Assembly: GCA_048267165.1 (NCBI GenBank)
Contig: JBLWYD010000008.1
Span: forward strand, 44,381-108,380
Reading direction: 5' to 3'
Length of the DNA: 64,000 nt
DNA from: PGYR01 sp048267165
Lineage (GTDB): Bacteria > Bacteroidota > Ignavibacteria > Kapaibacteriales > UBA2268
The notes under the pieces are model-generated. The model saw only the letters and a list, made by a program, of their open reading frames with translations, did no database searches and was not told the origin of the DNA. This document shows positions 8,457 through 16,875 of this stretch, in pieces. The position numbers were made by a program, and so were the translations under genes. Numbering within the stretch: the first letter of the stretch is position 1; each line of letters begins with the position of its first letter.

Positions 8457-9443
8457 CTATGGTACTTCTATATTATCAATAATCTTGTTTACTATATCTT
8501 CGGAAGTTAGGTTCTCTGCTTCCGCTTCGTAAGTGATTCCGACTCTGTGACGTAGTACATCGAGAGCAACAGCTCTAACGTCTTCTGGCAATACATAGCC
8601 ACGACGCTTGATGAAAGCATAAGCTTTAGCTGCCTTAGCTAATGATATAGTAGCACGAGGCGACCCACCGAATGAAATCAAATCTTTCAGCTCACCTAAT
8701 TTATATTCTTCTGGGTATCTGGTAGCGAATACTATATCCATAATATACTTCTCGATTTTCTCATCCATATATACATCTTTTACTACATTACGAGCCTTGA
8801 TTATATCTTCTGGACTTAGTATTTTCGACACTCTTGGGAATGATTTCTCTAGATTCATTCTCAATATCTGACGCTCTTCCTCTTTAGTAGGATAGCCTAC
8901 GACAAGCTTCATCATAAAACGGTCAACCTGAGCTTCAGGTAGTGGATATGTCCCCTCTTGCTCTAATGGGTTTTGTGTTGCTAATACTAGGAACGGCTCT
9001 TGTAGAGGGAAAGTAGTATCACCAATAGTAACCTGACGTTCTTGCATCGCCTCGAGCAAAGCACTTTGCACTTTTGCTGGGGCACGGTTTATCTCATCAG
9101 CAAGTACGAAGTTTGCGAAAACTGGACCTTTACGAACGTGGAATTTCTGCTCACCTTGGTTGTAAATCATAGTACCAACTACGTCGGCAGGAAGCAAATC
9201 GGGAGTGAATTGGATACGTGAGAATTGCCCATCTACAGCATTCGCAAGCGTATTGATAGCAAGTGTCTTCGCCAACCCGGGTACACCCTCAAGCAATACG
9301 TGTCCATTAGAAAGTAGTCCAATTAGTAGCCTTTCTACCATGTACTTTTGTCCAACTATTACTTTACTCATTTCCATCATGAGTAAGTCTATGAATCCAC
9401 TTTCCTGCTGGATTCTATCGTTTAATTCTTGTATATCTGTCAT
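8457..9443 (-). CDS. MoxR-type AAA+ ATPase
   Basis: A 328-aa chaperone-like AAA+ ATPase and the first gene of the six-gene operon. Walker A is GVPGLAKT (53-60), Walker B is FVLADE (about 112-117), followed by the MoxR signature NRAPAKVQSALLEAMQE and sensor regions (LATQNP, EAQVDRFM). MoxR proteins remodel or activate partner proteins carrying VWA domains; DUF58 and the BatA-like protein in this operon are the likely partners. The length is normal for the family. Confidence 0.95.
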   Translation of the reverse strand: MTDIQELNDRIQQESGFIDLLMMEMSKVIVGQKYMVERLLIGLLSNGHVLLEGVPGLAKTLAINTLANAVDGQFSRIQFTPDLLPADVVGTMIYNQGEQKFHVRKGPVFANFVLADEINRAPAKVQSALLEAMQERQVTIGDTTFPLQEPFLVLATQNPLEQEGTYPLPEAQVDRFMMKLVVGYPTKEEERQILRMNLEKSFPRVSKILSPEDIIKARNVVKDVYMDEKIEKYIMDIVFATRYPEEYKLGELKDLISFGGSPRATISLAKAAKAYAFIKRRGYVLPEDVRAVALDVLRHRVGITYEAEAENLTSEDIVNKIIDNIEVP

Positions 9444-9613
9444 ATTCCATCAATTATAAAATTGAACATAATTATTGTATATTTTTACTGAACATATTAC
9501 GAAAAGAATAAAGAATTGTTTGGAGTTGTGGGAAGAAAAATGGGTTCGAGGAACTAATTTTGAAAATTTTCAATTATTTAATTAATTTGAAATTAAAAAT
9601 CAGAGGGAAATCT

Positions 9614-10045
9614 ATGAAAAATTTATTCATATTACTTACGACTATTCTTATTCTCACTTCTTGTGCAACAAAGAAACCAACATTATTGATAGACAATGAC
9701 ACTTACCTATTAACTGAATATGCAAAAAGCTTTGGCTACGGATATAGTGAAGATAGTCCTATTGAAGTTGGAGGAATTGATAAAGGAGAAGGTCCCGCAA
9801 ATCAAGCAAGATATCTAAATGCTTTGACAGGTCCTAATGGTGAATTAGTATCGTATTCTAGAGAAGGAAGCTGCTGTTATACTAACAGTTACCCAATGCC
9901 CTATATGTTAGATATCTATAGAGTAACATGGGAAGGTTCAAAAGATACTTTTTCTATTTATATGGATATGTACCATTACGATGGAGTAAGAATAATAAAA
10001 CGCTTTAAAGCAAAAGGAGCAGATAATGGTAAACCAAAGGTTTAA
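9614..10045 (+). CDS. Predicted lipoprotein, unknown function
   Basis: A 143-aa protein of unknown function. The ATG at 9614 is preferred over an in-frame upstream start at 9560, because it has a purine-rich ribosome site (AGAGGGA) and begins a clean lipoprotein signal ending at Cys17 (LTSC). The mature domain has a Gly-rich segment (GGIDKGEGPANQARYLNAL), a CC pair (GSCCYTNSYP) and a beta-rich end. Its last 20 bp overlap the start of the beta-lactamase gene, so the two are probably translated together. Confidence 0.7.
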   Translation: MKNLFILLTTILILTSCATKKPTLLIDNDTYLLTEYAKSFGYGYSEDSPIEVGGIDKGEGPANQARYLNALTGPNGELVSYSREGSCCYTNSYPMPYMLDIYRVTWEGSKDTFSIYMDMYHYDGVRIIKRFKAKGADNGKPKV

Positions 10046-10784
10046 TAACATCAAATTAATAATCGTAATATTTTTAATATCATCATTATTCGAATGTCAT
10101 GCGAAAAATACTAGTATTGAGTTGCAATCTGAAAAACTAGTAATAATCAAACTCTCTGAACACACTTATCAGCATATATCATACCTGCAAACAGAAAGCT
10201 GGGGAAAGGTTGCTTGTAATGGGATGATAATAGTAGAAAATGACAAAGCACTAATATTAGACACTCCAGCTGACAAAGAAAGCTCGAAAGAACTGATAGA
10301 ATATTTGATAGACAATGGTATAAGTATCATCGGAATAGTTCCTACTCATTTTCACGAGGATTGTGTAGGCGGGCTGAGTGAATTCAAAAGCACAGAAATC
10401 CCAATCTATATCTCAAACAGAACTCAAGCAATACTAGAAAAAGAAGGTGGCTTTGTAGGTTATGAATTCCTTACTTTTGACAATAGCTTGTCACTGAATA
10501 TTGATAAAAGCTCAGTTAAGTTAGAGTACTTCGGAGCTGGTCATACAGTTGATAATGTAGTAGCTTACTACGATAAAGATGAATCTATTTTCGGTGGATG
10601 CCTAGTGAAAGAACTGAACGCTTCGAAGGGTAATCTAGCAGATGCAGATACAAATAAATGGTCAAACACCGTAAGAAAGTTGAAGGCAAAACACCCGAAA
10701 GCAAAAGTAGTTATCCCCGGTCACGGAAAGTCTGGTGGAATAGATTTGTTGGATTATACAATTGATTTGTTTGAAGGGGAGTGA
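10026..10784 (+). CDS. Subclass B1 metallo-beta-lactamase
   Basis: A 252-aa exported zinc hydrolase. All B1 zinc ligands are present: H108, H110 and D112 in THFHEDCVGG, H173 in GAGHT, C192 in GGCLVK and H233 in IPGHG. The B1 substrate-binding Lys (K195) and the Asn-containing GNLADAD loop (203 on) also fit, as in the BlaB/IND/MUS enzymes of Bacteroidota. Such enzymes hydrolyse penicillins, cephalosporins and carbapenems in the periplasm; activity here is inferred. The signal sequence ends near residue 26; a Glu before Cys24 makes lipidation unlikely. It overlaps the lipoprotein gene by 20 bp. Confidence 0.9.
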   Translation: MVNQRFNNIKLIIVIFLISSLFECHAKNTSIELQSEKLVIIKLSEHTYQHISYLQTESWGKVACNGMIIVENDKALILDTPADKESSKELIEYLIDNGISIIGIVPTHFHEDCVGGLSEFKSTEIPIYISNRTQAILEKEGGFVGYEFLTFDNSLSLNIDKSSVKLEYFGAGHTVDNVVAYYDKDESIFGGCLVKELNASKGNLADADTNKWSNTVRKLKAKHPKAKVVIPGHGKSGGIDLLDYTIDLFEGE

Positions 10785-10791
10785 CTCACAT

Positions 10792-11733
10792 CTACTTTAA
10801 CCTCTTAACAATCCAGTTTATCAAGTACTCCTCATCTACTATAGTCCATGAGTGACATTTTCTGTTTCCCTTTTTGTCAAAACCTTTACCAGTTGTAGTT
10901 ACTAATTCAATATCTTTATGACCTAAATGAATTAAGTGATTATATATACCAGCAATATCAAAGGAATTTATATCGTAATATGTGGCACCTCTTTCCTTTA
11001 TCCACCAATCTATATCTGGTTCATGGTAAAAGATAACTGAAGTATTCATTAGGTATTTAGCATTACCTCCATCGTCATCTAAATGAGAGTAAACTGACCT
11101 TTCCTTATATAATGGATCATTATACTCAGGTGGCCTCCCAAATTTTTCTTCGAATTTCCCCGGCATCATATTAGCCTCCCAAAGCATTCCATCTTTAAAA
11201 TATTTCTTATTCTTCTTAGCTGAGTTGTAAAACCTTTCATAATCTAAGGGAGAGTCAACTGAAAATACAGAATTAACTTTTATACCAAATTTCGATTTGT
11301 TACTCTCGCAATACTGAGCATATTTCAGAGCTCTAGTCCCACTTGATGAAATACCTCCTATAAATATATTCTCTTTGGGGATATTGTGTTTTGTTATGAC
11401 TTTATTGATTATACTATCTAATAATATTAACCCTGAATCATCATAGTATAGCTCAGGGAAATAATTGGAAGTTACTGTATATAAAACAGCTAACCCATTC
11501 TCTAAAGCCAGTTGACCCCATTTATAGGGAGAATTATTTGTACCTGAGTACTTTGGAAGTGAACTATAATCCCTAACGACAACCCCTTTTATAACTTTGC
11601 TATTCGGAAAAATTATAAGTGAACAATTATAAGTAGAATCACTAGAGTTGTAATAATTGTATTCGTAAGAATTAGAATATACTGAAGTTACTGATATAAT
11701 GCTTAAGCATAGAAAGTAAAAGTATTTAGTCAT
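10792..11733 (-). CDS. Secreted alpha/beta hydrolase-like esterase
   Basis: A 313-aa exported protein with a signal peptide of about 21 residues. The nucleophile elbow appears as IFIGGISSSGTRAL (likely Ser129), and a candidate catalytic His lies near the C-terminus in CHSWTIVDEEYL. The layout resembles polyhydroxybutyrate depolymerase/esterase-type alpha/beta hydrolases. The substrate is unknown. It ends 7 bp from the convergent beta-lactamase gene and lies 32 bp downstream of a second alpha/beta hydrolase on the same strand, so the two hydrolases may be one unit. Confidence 0.7.
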   Translation of the reverse strand: MTKYFYFLCLSIISVTSVYSNSYEYNYYNSSDSTYNCSLIIFPNSKVIKGVVVRDYSSLPKYSGTNNSPYKWGQLALENGLAVLYTVTSNYFPELYYDDSGLILLDSIINKVITKHNIPKENIFIGGISSSGTRALKYAQYCESNKSKFGIKVNSVFSVDSPLDYERFYNSAKKNKKYFKDGMLWEANMMPGKFEEKFGRPPEYNDPLYKERSVYSHLDDDGGNAKYLMNTSVIFYHEPDIDWWIKERGATYYDINSFDIAGIYNHLIHLGHKDIELVTTTGKGFDKKGNRKCHSWTIVDEEYLINWIVKRLK

Positions 11734-11765
11734 ATTATGTTTAATTGAATTTGTAAAATTTTTAT

Positions 11766-12722
11766 CTATTTTGTTTCCAGTTTTTTAAAAATCTCTATAA
11801 TTACATCTTGTAATTTTTCAGGTTCTGTATTAAAAACAGTATGCCCCGATTTTTCAAACCAGAACATTTCTTTTTCTTTGGCACTAAGGAATTTGAAATA
11901 TTCTTCAACCAATTTATGAGTCTTATGATTGTCGCCATTTCCTTCGATGAAATAGACAGGGCAATCTAATTCGGCGACCTTATCAAACATATTTTTCTTT
12001 GAAGCTTCTAGTATGAGTGGGAACCATATATCCATCCATTCGAAATATTCTGCTCTAAACCCAGGTTCTAAAGAAAAATTTTCACCATTATAAACGAATA
12101 GCCATTTCTGCTGTAGATATAAATCCCTTTTGCTTGAAATAGGAATTGTTATCTGAGCCAACTCGTTTATAGCATTCATATTGTTCTCTTTCTCAGCCCA
12201 TTCTTTCAACATTGGAACTACGATTCTTGTGTTTTCTTGCTGATTAATAACTGCACTAATCGGCATGTATGCTTTGACTAGCTCTGGGAATTTACTTGCA
12301 ATCATGAATCCAATTTCGGAACCCCAAGAATGAGAAGCAAGGTAGATTTTTTTCTTATTATACTTAGTAATTAGATAGTTGATTATTTCATAAGTGTCGC
12401 TTACTAACAATTCCAATGAAAGTACCTCATTGGTTCTGTTTAACTTAAGAGTCCTTCCAGTTTCTCTTTGATCCCAATGAACCACTATAAAATTCTCTTT
12501 CAACTTATTATTGAAATTATCAGAATAGTTCATCAATGATCTACCAGGGCCACCATGTAAGAAGAGTAACAATGGTTTGTCTTTATCAACATAGTTGATA
12601 CTAACCACTTGTTGTATTCCGCCTATTTGAATTGTATCAAGACTCTTAAATTCTTCATCCTTTCCGAATAAAGTACTACTCGAAATAGCAGTTATTAATA
12701 TTAAATAAATTAGCTTAATCAT
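11766..12722 (-). CDS. Alpha/beta hydrolase, proline iminopeptidase-like
   Basis: A 318-aa hydrolase with an N-terminal signal sequence. It has the oxyanion motif HGGPG (56-60), the DQRETGR segment (84-90) in place of the DQRGxGxS of prolyl iminopeptidases, the nucleophile Ser132 in SHSWGS, an Asp candidate at 264 (GNGDNH) and His294 (SGHTVF). This is family S33-like, but the altered DQR motif means peptidase activity should not be assumed. It is upstream of the second hydrolase and divergent from the lipocalin-like gene. Confidence 0.8.
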   Translation of the reverse strand: MIKLIYLILITAISSSTLFGKDEEFKSLDTIQIGGIQQVVSINYVDKDKPLLLFLHGGPGRSLMNYSDNFNNKLKENFIVVHWDQRETGRTLKLNRTNEVLSLELLVSDTYEIINYLITKYNKKKIYLASHSWGSEIGFMIASKFPELVKAYMPISAVINQQENTRIVVPMLKEWAEKENNMNAINELAQITIPISSKRDLYLQQKWLFVYNGENFSLEPGFRAEYFEWMDIWFPLILEASKKNMFDKVAELDCPVYFIEGNGDNHKTHKLVEEYFKFLSAKEKEMFWFEKSGHTVFNTEPEKLQDVIIEIFKKLETK

Positions 12723-12821
12723 TTAAATTTTATTGAATCTTTAATATGTCGTATCTTTCTTTTAATGTACAATCATAACTACAAAAAGTTGCATTGTTTT
12801 ATTAAATACTAATTTCTAATT

Positions 12822-13256
12822 ATGAAAAACGATTTCCCCGGGACATACGAACTAATAGAAAAATACAGCATCAAAACTGATGGCACTAAGATACATCCGT
12901 GGGGCGAAGATGTGAAAGGTATGATTATATACACGGACACCCACGTATCAGCACAGCTAGGTGTAAGAGTAAGGAACAACCTAAGTACATTCAACTTCAG
13001 AGATGCAGCAGCGGATGAATCGCAAGAAGCATTCACGACCTACATAGCTTACTTTGGAGCTTATGAAGTGAAAAATGGCTATGTAATTCACGATGTACAG
13101 CAGAGCTTATTCCCCAATTGGATTGGTCACAAAGTAAAGCGTTACTACCGATTCGAAGGTGATATGCTATACCTAGAAGCAAAGGAAATAACCCAAACTA
13201 CTGGATTGGAAAAGACAGTCTTGGTATGGAAAAGGTTGTCGCAACAACTAAAATAA
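12822..13256 (+). CDS. Lipocalin-like domain protein
   Basis: A 144-aa cytoplasmic protein with the bacterial lipocalin-like pattern: GTYELIE near the start, DGTKIHPWGEDVKGMIIYT, an SAQL-type strand, a central AYFGAYEV strand and a C-terminal LVWKRL. Proteins of this family form a single small beta-barrel and are generally uncharacterised. No signal peptide is present. It is divergent from the hydrolase at 11766 and lies 54 bp before the pirin gene, so co-transcription with pirin is possible. Confidence 0.75.
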   Translation: MKNDFPGTYELIEKYSIKTDGTKIHPWGEDVKGMIIYTDTHVSAQLGVRVRNNLSTFNFRDAAADESQEAFTTYIAYFGAYEVKNGYVIHDVQQSLFPNWIGHKVKRYYRFEGDMLYLEAKEITQTTGLEKTVLVWKRLSQQLK

Positions 13257-13310
13257 GATTCATTACGTATCGTCTTAGGTAAGACAAATAATGTTAAACT
13301 GGAGTTAGTT

Positions 13311-14072
13311 ATGGCAATAGAGAAATACAGCAAAGCAGAACAAGGTTACGGCGAATTCAACGGTGGTGCAATAGTTGAGAACAAGCCAATCGGTTTCCCA
13401 CAGAGTGGCGGAGGCGGTAGTCACCCGTATTCTAATCTATTCTATTGGGCGAAGGCAGATACGGTGAATGGCAGCACTATAGGTGAGCATCCACATCAAG
13501 CATTTGAGATATTATCGTTCGTGCTGGAAGGTGATATAGAGCATTATGACAATCACAATAATAAGTGGTTCCCACTTAGTAAAGGCGATGTGCAAGTAAT
13601 AAAATCAGGTAGTGGAATACATCACGCTGAAAAGATGAATCCCGGCTCAAGTATATTCCAGATATGGTTCAACCCAAATATTCAGATTACTCTTAACAAT
13701 AAAGCTGAATATACTGACTATAAGGAAACAGAGTTTGAGATTGTAGATAATGGCAGGTACACAACTAAGATTATGCTAGGCGAAAACTCACCAATCCAAC
13801 TTGTAAGCGAAGGAGTAGAAGTCCAAGAGATAAAAGCTAAATCTGACTTTGTATTAGATTTGGACGTTGATAGATACCATTCATTCTATGTGCTATCAGG
13901 TGAAGGCGAGGTAAACGGTACAAAAATAGTACAAGACGATTTCATAAAAATTAGTGACGAAAACACAGCTAACTTCACGAATCAAAATGAATTGAGGTTA
14001 TTCTATATTTCGAACCCTAAAGAATTGACACATAGAACATATTACCAGAGTAATATGAATAGATATGAATGA
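13311..14072 (+). CDS. Pirin family protein
   Basis: A 253-aa two-cupin protein. The N-terminal cupin carries the pirin metal motif (GEHPHQAFEILSFVLEGDIE, then HHAEKM), with the SGSGIHHAE segment typical of pirins. The C-terminal part (VLSGEGEVNGT) forms the second cupin. Pirins are Fe-dependent, with proposed quercetinase or redox-sensing roles; the role here is unknown. The stop is 2 bp before a 14-bp tandem repeat, and a good terminator follows. Confidence 0.9.
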   Translation: MAIEKYSKAEQGYGEFNGGAIVENKPIGFPQSGGGGSHPYSNLFYWAKADTVNGSTIGEHPHQAFEILSFVLEGDIEHYDNHNNKWFPLSKGDVQVIKSGSGIHHAEKMNPGSSIFQIWFNPNIQITLNNKAEYTDYKETEFEIVDNGRYTTKIMLGENSPIQLVSEGVEVQEIKAKSDFVLDLDVDRYHSFYVLSGEGEVNGTKIVQDDFIKISDENTANFTNQNELRLFYISNPKELTHRTYYQSNMNRYE

Positions 14073-14073
14073 T

Positions 14074-14126
14074 ATTAGATTATAACCATTAGATTATAAC
14101 CATTAGATTATAACCATTAGATTATA
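14074..14126. repeat. 14-bp tandem repeat, 3.8 copies
   Basis: Three perfect copies of ATTAGATTATAACC (14074-14087, 14088-14101, 14102-14115) and an 11-base partial copy lie between the pirin stop and its terminator. The unit is not a multiple of three and lies outside any gene. Perfect identity suggests recent slippage; it is likely variable between strains. Confidence 0.95.
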
Positions 14127-14136
14127 TTAAAAACAG

Positions 14137-14167
14137 CCCTTCCGATTTATGTTGGAAGGGTTTTTTG
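14137..14167 (+). terminator. Rho-independent terminator after pirin
   Basis: A perfect 7-bp stem CCCTTCC (14137-14143) with GGAAGGG (14154-14160), then TTTTTTG. It ends the pirin transcript just past the tandem repeat. Confidence 0.9.
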
Positions 14168-14261
14168 TTTTATATCAAAACTTACTCACCAAATACCCCT
14201 TATAATATGCTAAGAATTAATTAAATTGCAGGATATATTTAAACTAGGAAGAATAAATTTT

Positions 14262-15224
14262 ATGAAAAGAATATTAGTAACTGGAGCTTACGGTCAAATA
14301 GGGACCGAATTGGTAAATGAATTAAGAAAGAAATATGGTGGCGAAAACGTAATAGCTACCGATGTCCGCGACACAGCACCACCGCTAATAGCTGATAATG
14401 GCCCAAATGAAGTCCTTAATATAATGGACAAATCGGCAATTGATAGCATAGTTGATAAATACAATATAGACACTATATTCCACATGGCGGCATTGCTTTC
14501 TGCTACTGGCGAGAAAGACCCGTTCTTCTGTTGGGATATCAATATGAATGGTACTATCAATATAATCAAGACAACTATTGATAAGAAAATCACTAAAATA
14601 TTCGTTCCTAGCTCTATCGCAGTATGGGGTCCGGGTGTAGAAACTATTAATACTCCACAAGAATCAGTATTGCAACCGACTACTATGTACGGAGTGACTA
14701 AAGTTAGTGGCGAGATACTAAGCGATTACTTCGTTAAAAAGCAAGGATTAGACATTCGTGGATTGCGTTACCCAGGTATTATTTCTTCTGAAACATTGCC
14801 GGGTGGTGGAACTACTGATTATGCTGTTGAGATATTCTACGAAGCTGTGAAACATCAGAAATATGATTGTTTCTTGAAAGCTGATGCTACTCTACCGATG
14901 ATGTATATGCCTGATTGTATAAAAGCGACAATAGACCTTATGGAAGCAGACTTTGATAGATTAGAGCATCACTCTAATTTCAACGTAGCTGCTGCCAGCT
15001 TCTCCCCTGCTGAGTTAGCTGCAGAAATTAAAAAGCATATTCCTAATTTTGAAATTACTTATACACCAGATTCACGACAATTGATTGCAGAATCTTGGCC
15101 ACAAGTCATAGATGATAGTGCCGCTCGTGCCGAGTGGGATTGGTCACACGATTTTGACTTGGAAAAAATGACAAAGAACATGGTCGAAGTATTGACTGAA
15201 AAACATAAGAATGGCTTGATATAA
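14262..15224 (+). CDS. tdh: L-threonine 3-dehydrogenase, SDR type
   Basis: A 320-aa NAD-dependent enzyme oxidising L-threonine to 2-amino-3-oxobutyrate. It is the short-chain (UDP-galactose epimerase-like) type found in Bacteroidota, not the zinc type. It has the Rossmann motif TGAYGQIG (7-14), catalytic Tyr143 and Lys147 (YGVTK), LPGGGTTDYAVEIFYEA, LPMMYMPDC and RQLIAESWPQVIDDS, all diagnostic of this subfamily. The ATG at 14262 is chosen over an in-frame TTG at 14226 because the Rossmann strand begins there and AGGAAG precedes it. The partner ligase kbl is not in the window. Confidence 0.93.
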   Translation: MKRILVTGAYGQIGTELVNELRKKYGGENVIATDVRDTAPPLIADNGPNEVLNIMDKSAIDSIVDKYNIDTIFHMAALLSATGEKDPFFCWDINMNGTINIIKTTIDKKITKIFVPSSIAVWGPGVETINTPQESVLQPTTMYGVTKVSGEILSDYFVKKQGLDIRGLRYPGIISSETLPGGGTTDYAVEIFYEAVKHQKYDCFLKADATLPMMYMPDCIKATIDLMEADFDRLEHHSNFNVAAASFSPAELAAEIKKHIPNFEITYTPDSRQLIAESWPQVIDDSAARAEWDWSHDFDLEKMTKNMVEVLTEKHKNGLI

Positions 15225-15247
15225 CACTTAATTATTTTTGATTATAG

Positions 15248-15281
15248 AATTTAATAGCAGACAATATGAAGCTATTAAATT
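15248..15281 (+). other. 11-bp hairpin after tdh
   Basis: AATTTAATAGC (15248-15258) pairs perfectly with 15271-15281 around a 12-base loop, 24 bp after the tdh stop. There is no strong U-tract, so it could be a weak terminator or an mRNA-stabilising hairpin. Confidence 0.45.
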
Positions 15282-15348
15282 AGTTTGTTGATTATATAAT
15301 GATTGGTAATAACCGTAGCCGAATATTGGCATTTATCAGTAAGAAATA

Positions 15349-16875
15349 ATGTTGCATTTACAAGACAAATTAGACAAGAGTGTATGGAAGTATTTCATAG
15401 TGGCAGCTATTATACTTTTGTCTACTCTTGCCTTCCCCATTTCATCTGATATGTCTGTGTTTATGCATGGTGGTAGCATCATAGCTAATGGTGGTGGTCT
15501 ATTTCAAGATTTCTATGATATCAAACCACCACTGATATATTATCTATTCGCATGTATCAATTCTATTTTTGGTGATAATGTAATAGCATTCAGACTATTC
15601 GATTTCTTATATCAAATGGTTTTCTTGTTTACTACGGCTTACTTGCTGACCAAGTTTGAGATAAAAGCAAACGTAACTAAAGCATTCCTGATCATCTTCC
15701 CGCTGAGTTATACTATTCTCAATTATAGAGATATACTCCAGACAGAATCACTAGCATTTATACCATTGATTCTGTATTTCTATTATATGATTAAGAACGA
15801 GAATACCTACAAACAGCATATAATAATGGGTTTGGTCTTAGGTATTTCGATAGCATTCAAATATACACTTGGTATTGTTTTCGTCGGATATTTGGTCTAT
15901 TTTTTAAAAGAAACTACAAATAAGAACTTCGCAAAGCTAGGTATTCAGTTGTCAGTAGCTTTTTTTGTACTTCTTGTTAGTTTCTTGCCAGTTTTGCTGA
16001 GTGGTGGTTTTAGTGGGTTTGTAGATACTAATATCTATCTAGCAGAGTATGCTAAATACCCGCCCATAGGTGTAGAACTTGCAAAACAGATGTTGGGAAC
16101 ACTAACCCATAATTTTGGATCATTGATTTCAGTTAGTTATTTGTTTCTATTTATTATAGCATCATTTTTCTTTAAAGAAGCCAAGTATCAAGTTATTAAA
16201 AAATATTTGCTCCTCTTTTGCTTACTACTGTTCATCTCTGTCCTTTTAGAAAGAAAGATAAACATGTATCACCTAATTAGGTTCTATCCTTATTTTATGA
16301 TAATAGTGAGTATTGGGTTTGTGTACGTAATAGAGAATTTCAAATTCAGTAAAAGCATTTCTACATTTGTTATTATAGCTATGTTTATAATACTAAGTCC
16401 TTTATTAAGATTTTTGAATACATATAATATAGCATATAATAGAGTATTTGATTATAATTCGTACGTAGATTATTATACTAATTATTCTAATTTCAATATA
16501 TTGGAGAACCACTTAGTAATAGCTGATTATATAAATAGAAAAGATAATAAGAAATTTCTATTTATAAATACTGGTGGCAACCAAGCAGTCCACTACCTCG
16601 ATTTCGAGTATAAATTCAAATTCCCACACAGTGCATTTCATCTATCGCCAATTGCACCTCTCTCGTATAAGAAAGCATTCGATGAAGACTTACACGATGC
16701 AAATATACTAGCCATTGATAATAGCGATGATATATTTATGATATTTCTTACTGAGGGAAGTAGCTATGACTTATTTTTTGGTGAAGAAAAATACGCGAAT
16801 TATATAGAAGAGAAATTTACGCTTGATACTATTTTGTTAGATAGATATTTCATTTATGAAAGGAAAGTCAAATGA
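15349..16875 (+). CDS. GT-C glycosyltransferase, ArnT/PMT-like (copy 1)
   Basis: A 508-aa polytopic membrane protein of the GT-C fold (ArnT/PMT_2 family), which transfers a sugar from a polyprenyl-phosphate donor on the periplasmic side. The first loop has the expected acidic residue (SSDM, Asp34) and the DIKPPL motif (57-62). About ten membrane helices are followed by a soluble C-terminal domain with FINTGGNQAVHYLDFEYKF. It overlaps the next gene by 4 bp (ATGA) and is clearly paralogous to it. With the ligase-like gene it forms a three-gene surface-glycan operon. The donor and acceptor are unknown. Confidence 0.85.
   Translation: MLHLQDKLDKSVWKYFIVAAIILLSTLAFPISSDMSVFMHGGSIIANGGGLFQDFYDIKPPLIYYLFACINSIFGDNVIAFRLFDFLYQMVFLFTTAYLLTKFEIKANVTKAFLIIFPLSYTILNYRDILQTESLAFIPLILYFYYMIKNENTYKQHIIMGLVLGISIAFKYTLGIVFVGYLVYFLKETTNKNFAKLGIQLSVAFFVLLVSFLPVLLSGGFSGFVDTNIYLAEYAKYPPIGVELAKQMLGTLTHNFGSLISVSYLFLFIIASFFFKEAKYQVIKKYLLLFCLLLFISVLLERKINMYHLIRFYPYFMIIVSIGFVYVIENFKFSKSISTFVIIAMFIILSPLLRFLNTYNIAYNRVFDYNSYVDYYTNYSNFNILENHLVIADYINRKDNKKFLFINTGGNQAVHYLDFEYKFKFPHSAFHLSPIAPLSYKKAFDEDLHDANILAIDNSDDIFMIFLTEGSSYDLFFGEEKYANYIEEKFTLDTILLDRYFIYERKVK

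Noticed and set aside
10026..10103. Lipoprotein signal on the beta-lactamase
   Set aside because: Cys24 is preceded by SLFE; Glu at the -1 position does not fit a lipobox, so ordinary cleavage is more likely.
14074..14126. CRISPR array
   Set aside because: The 14-bp units are contiguous with no spacers and no cas genes are near; it is a simple tandem repeat.
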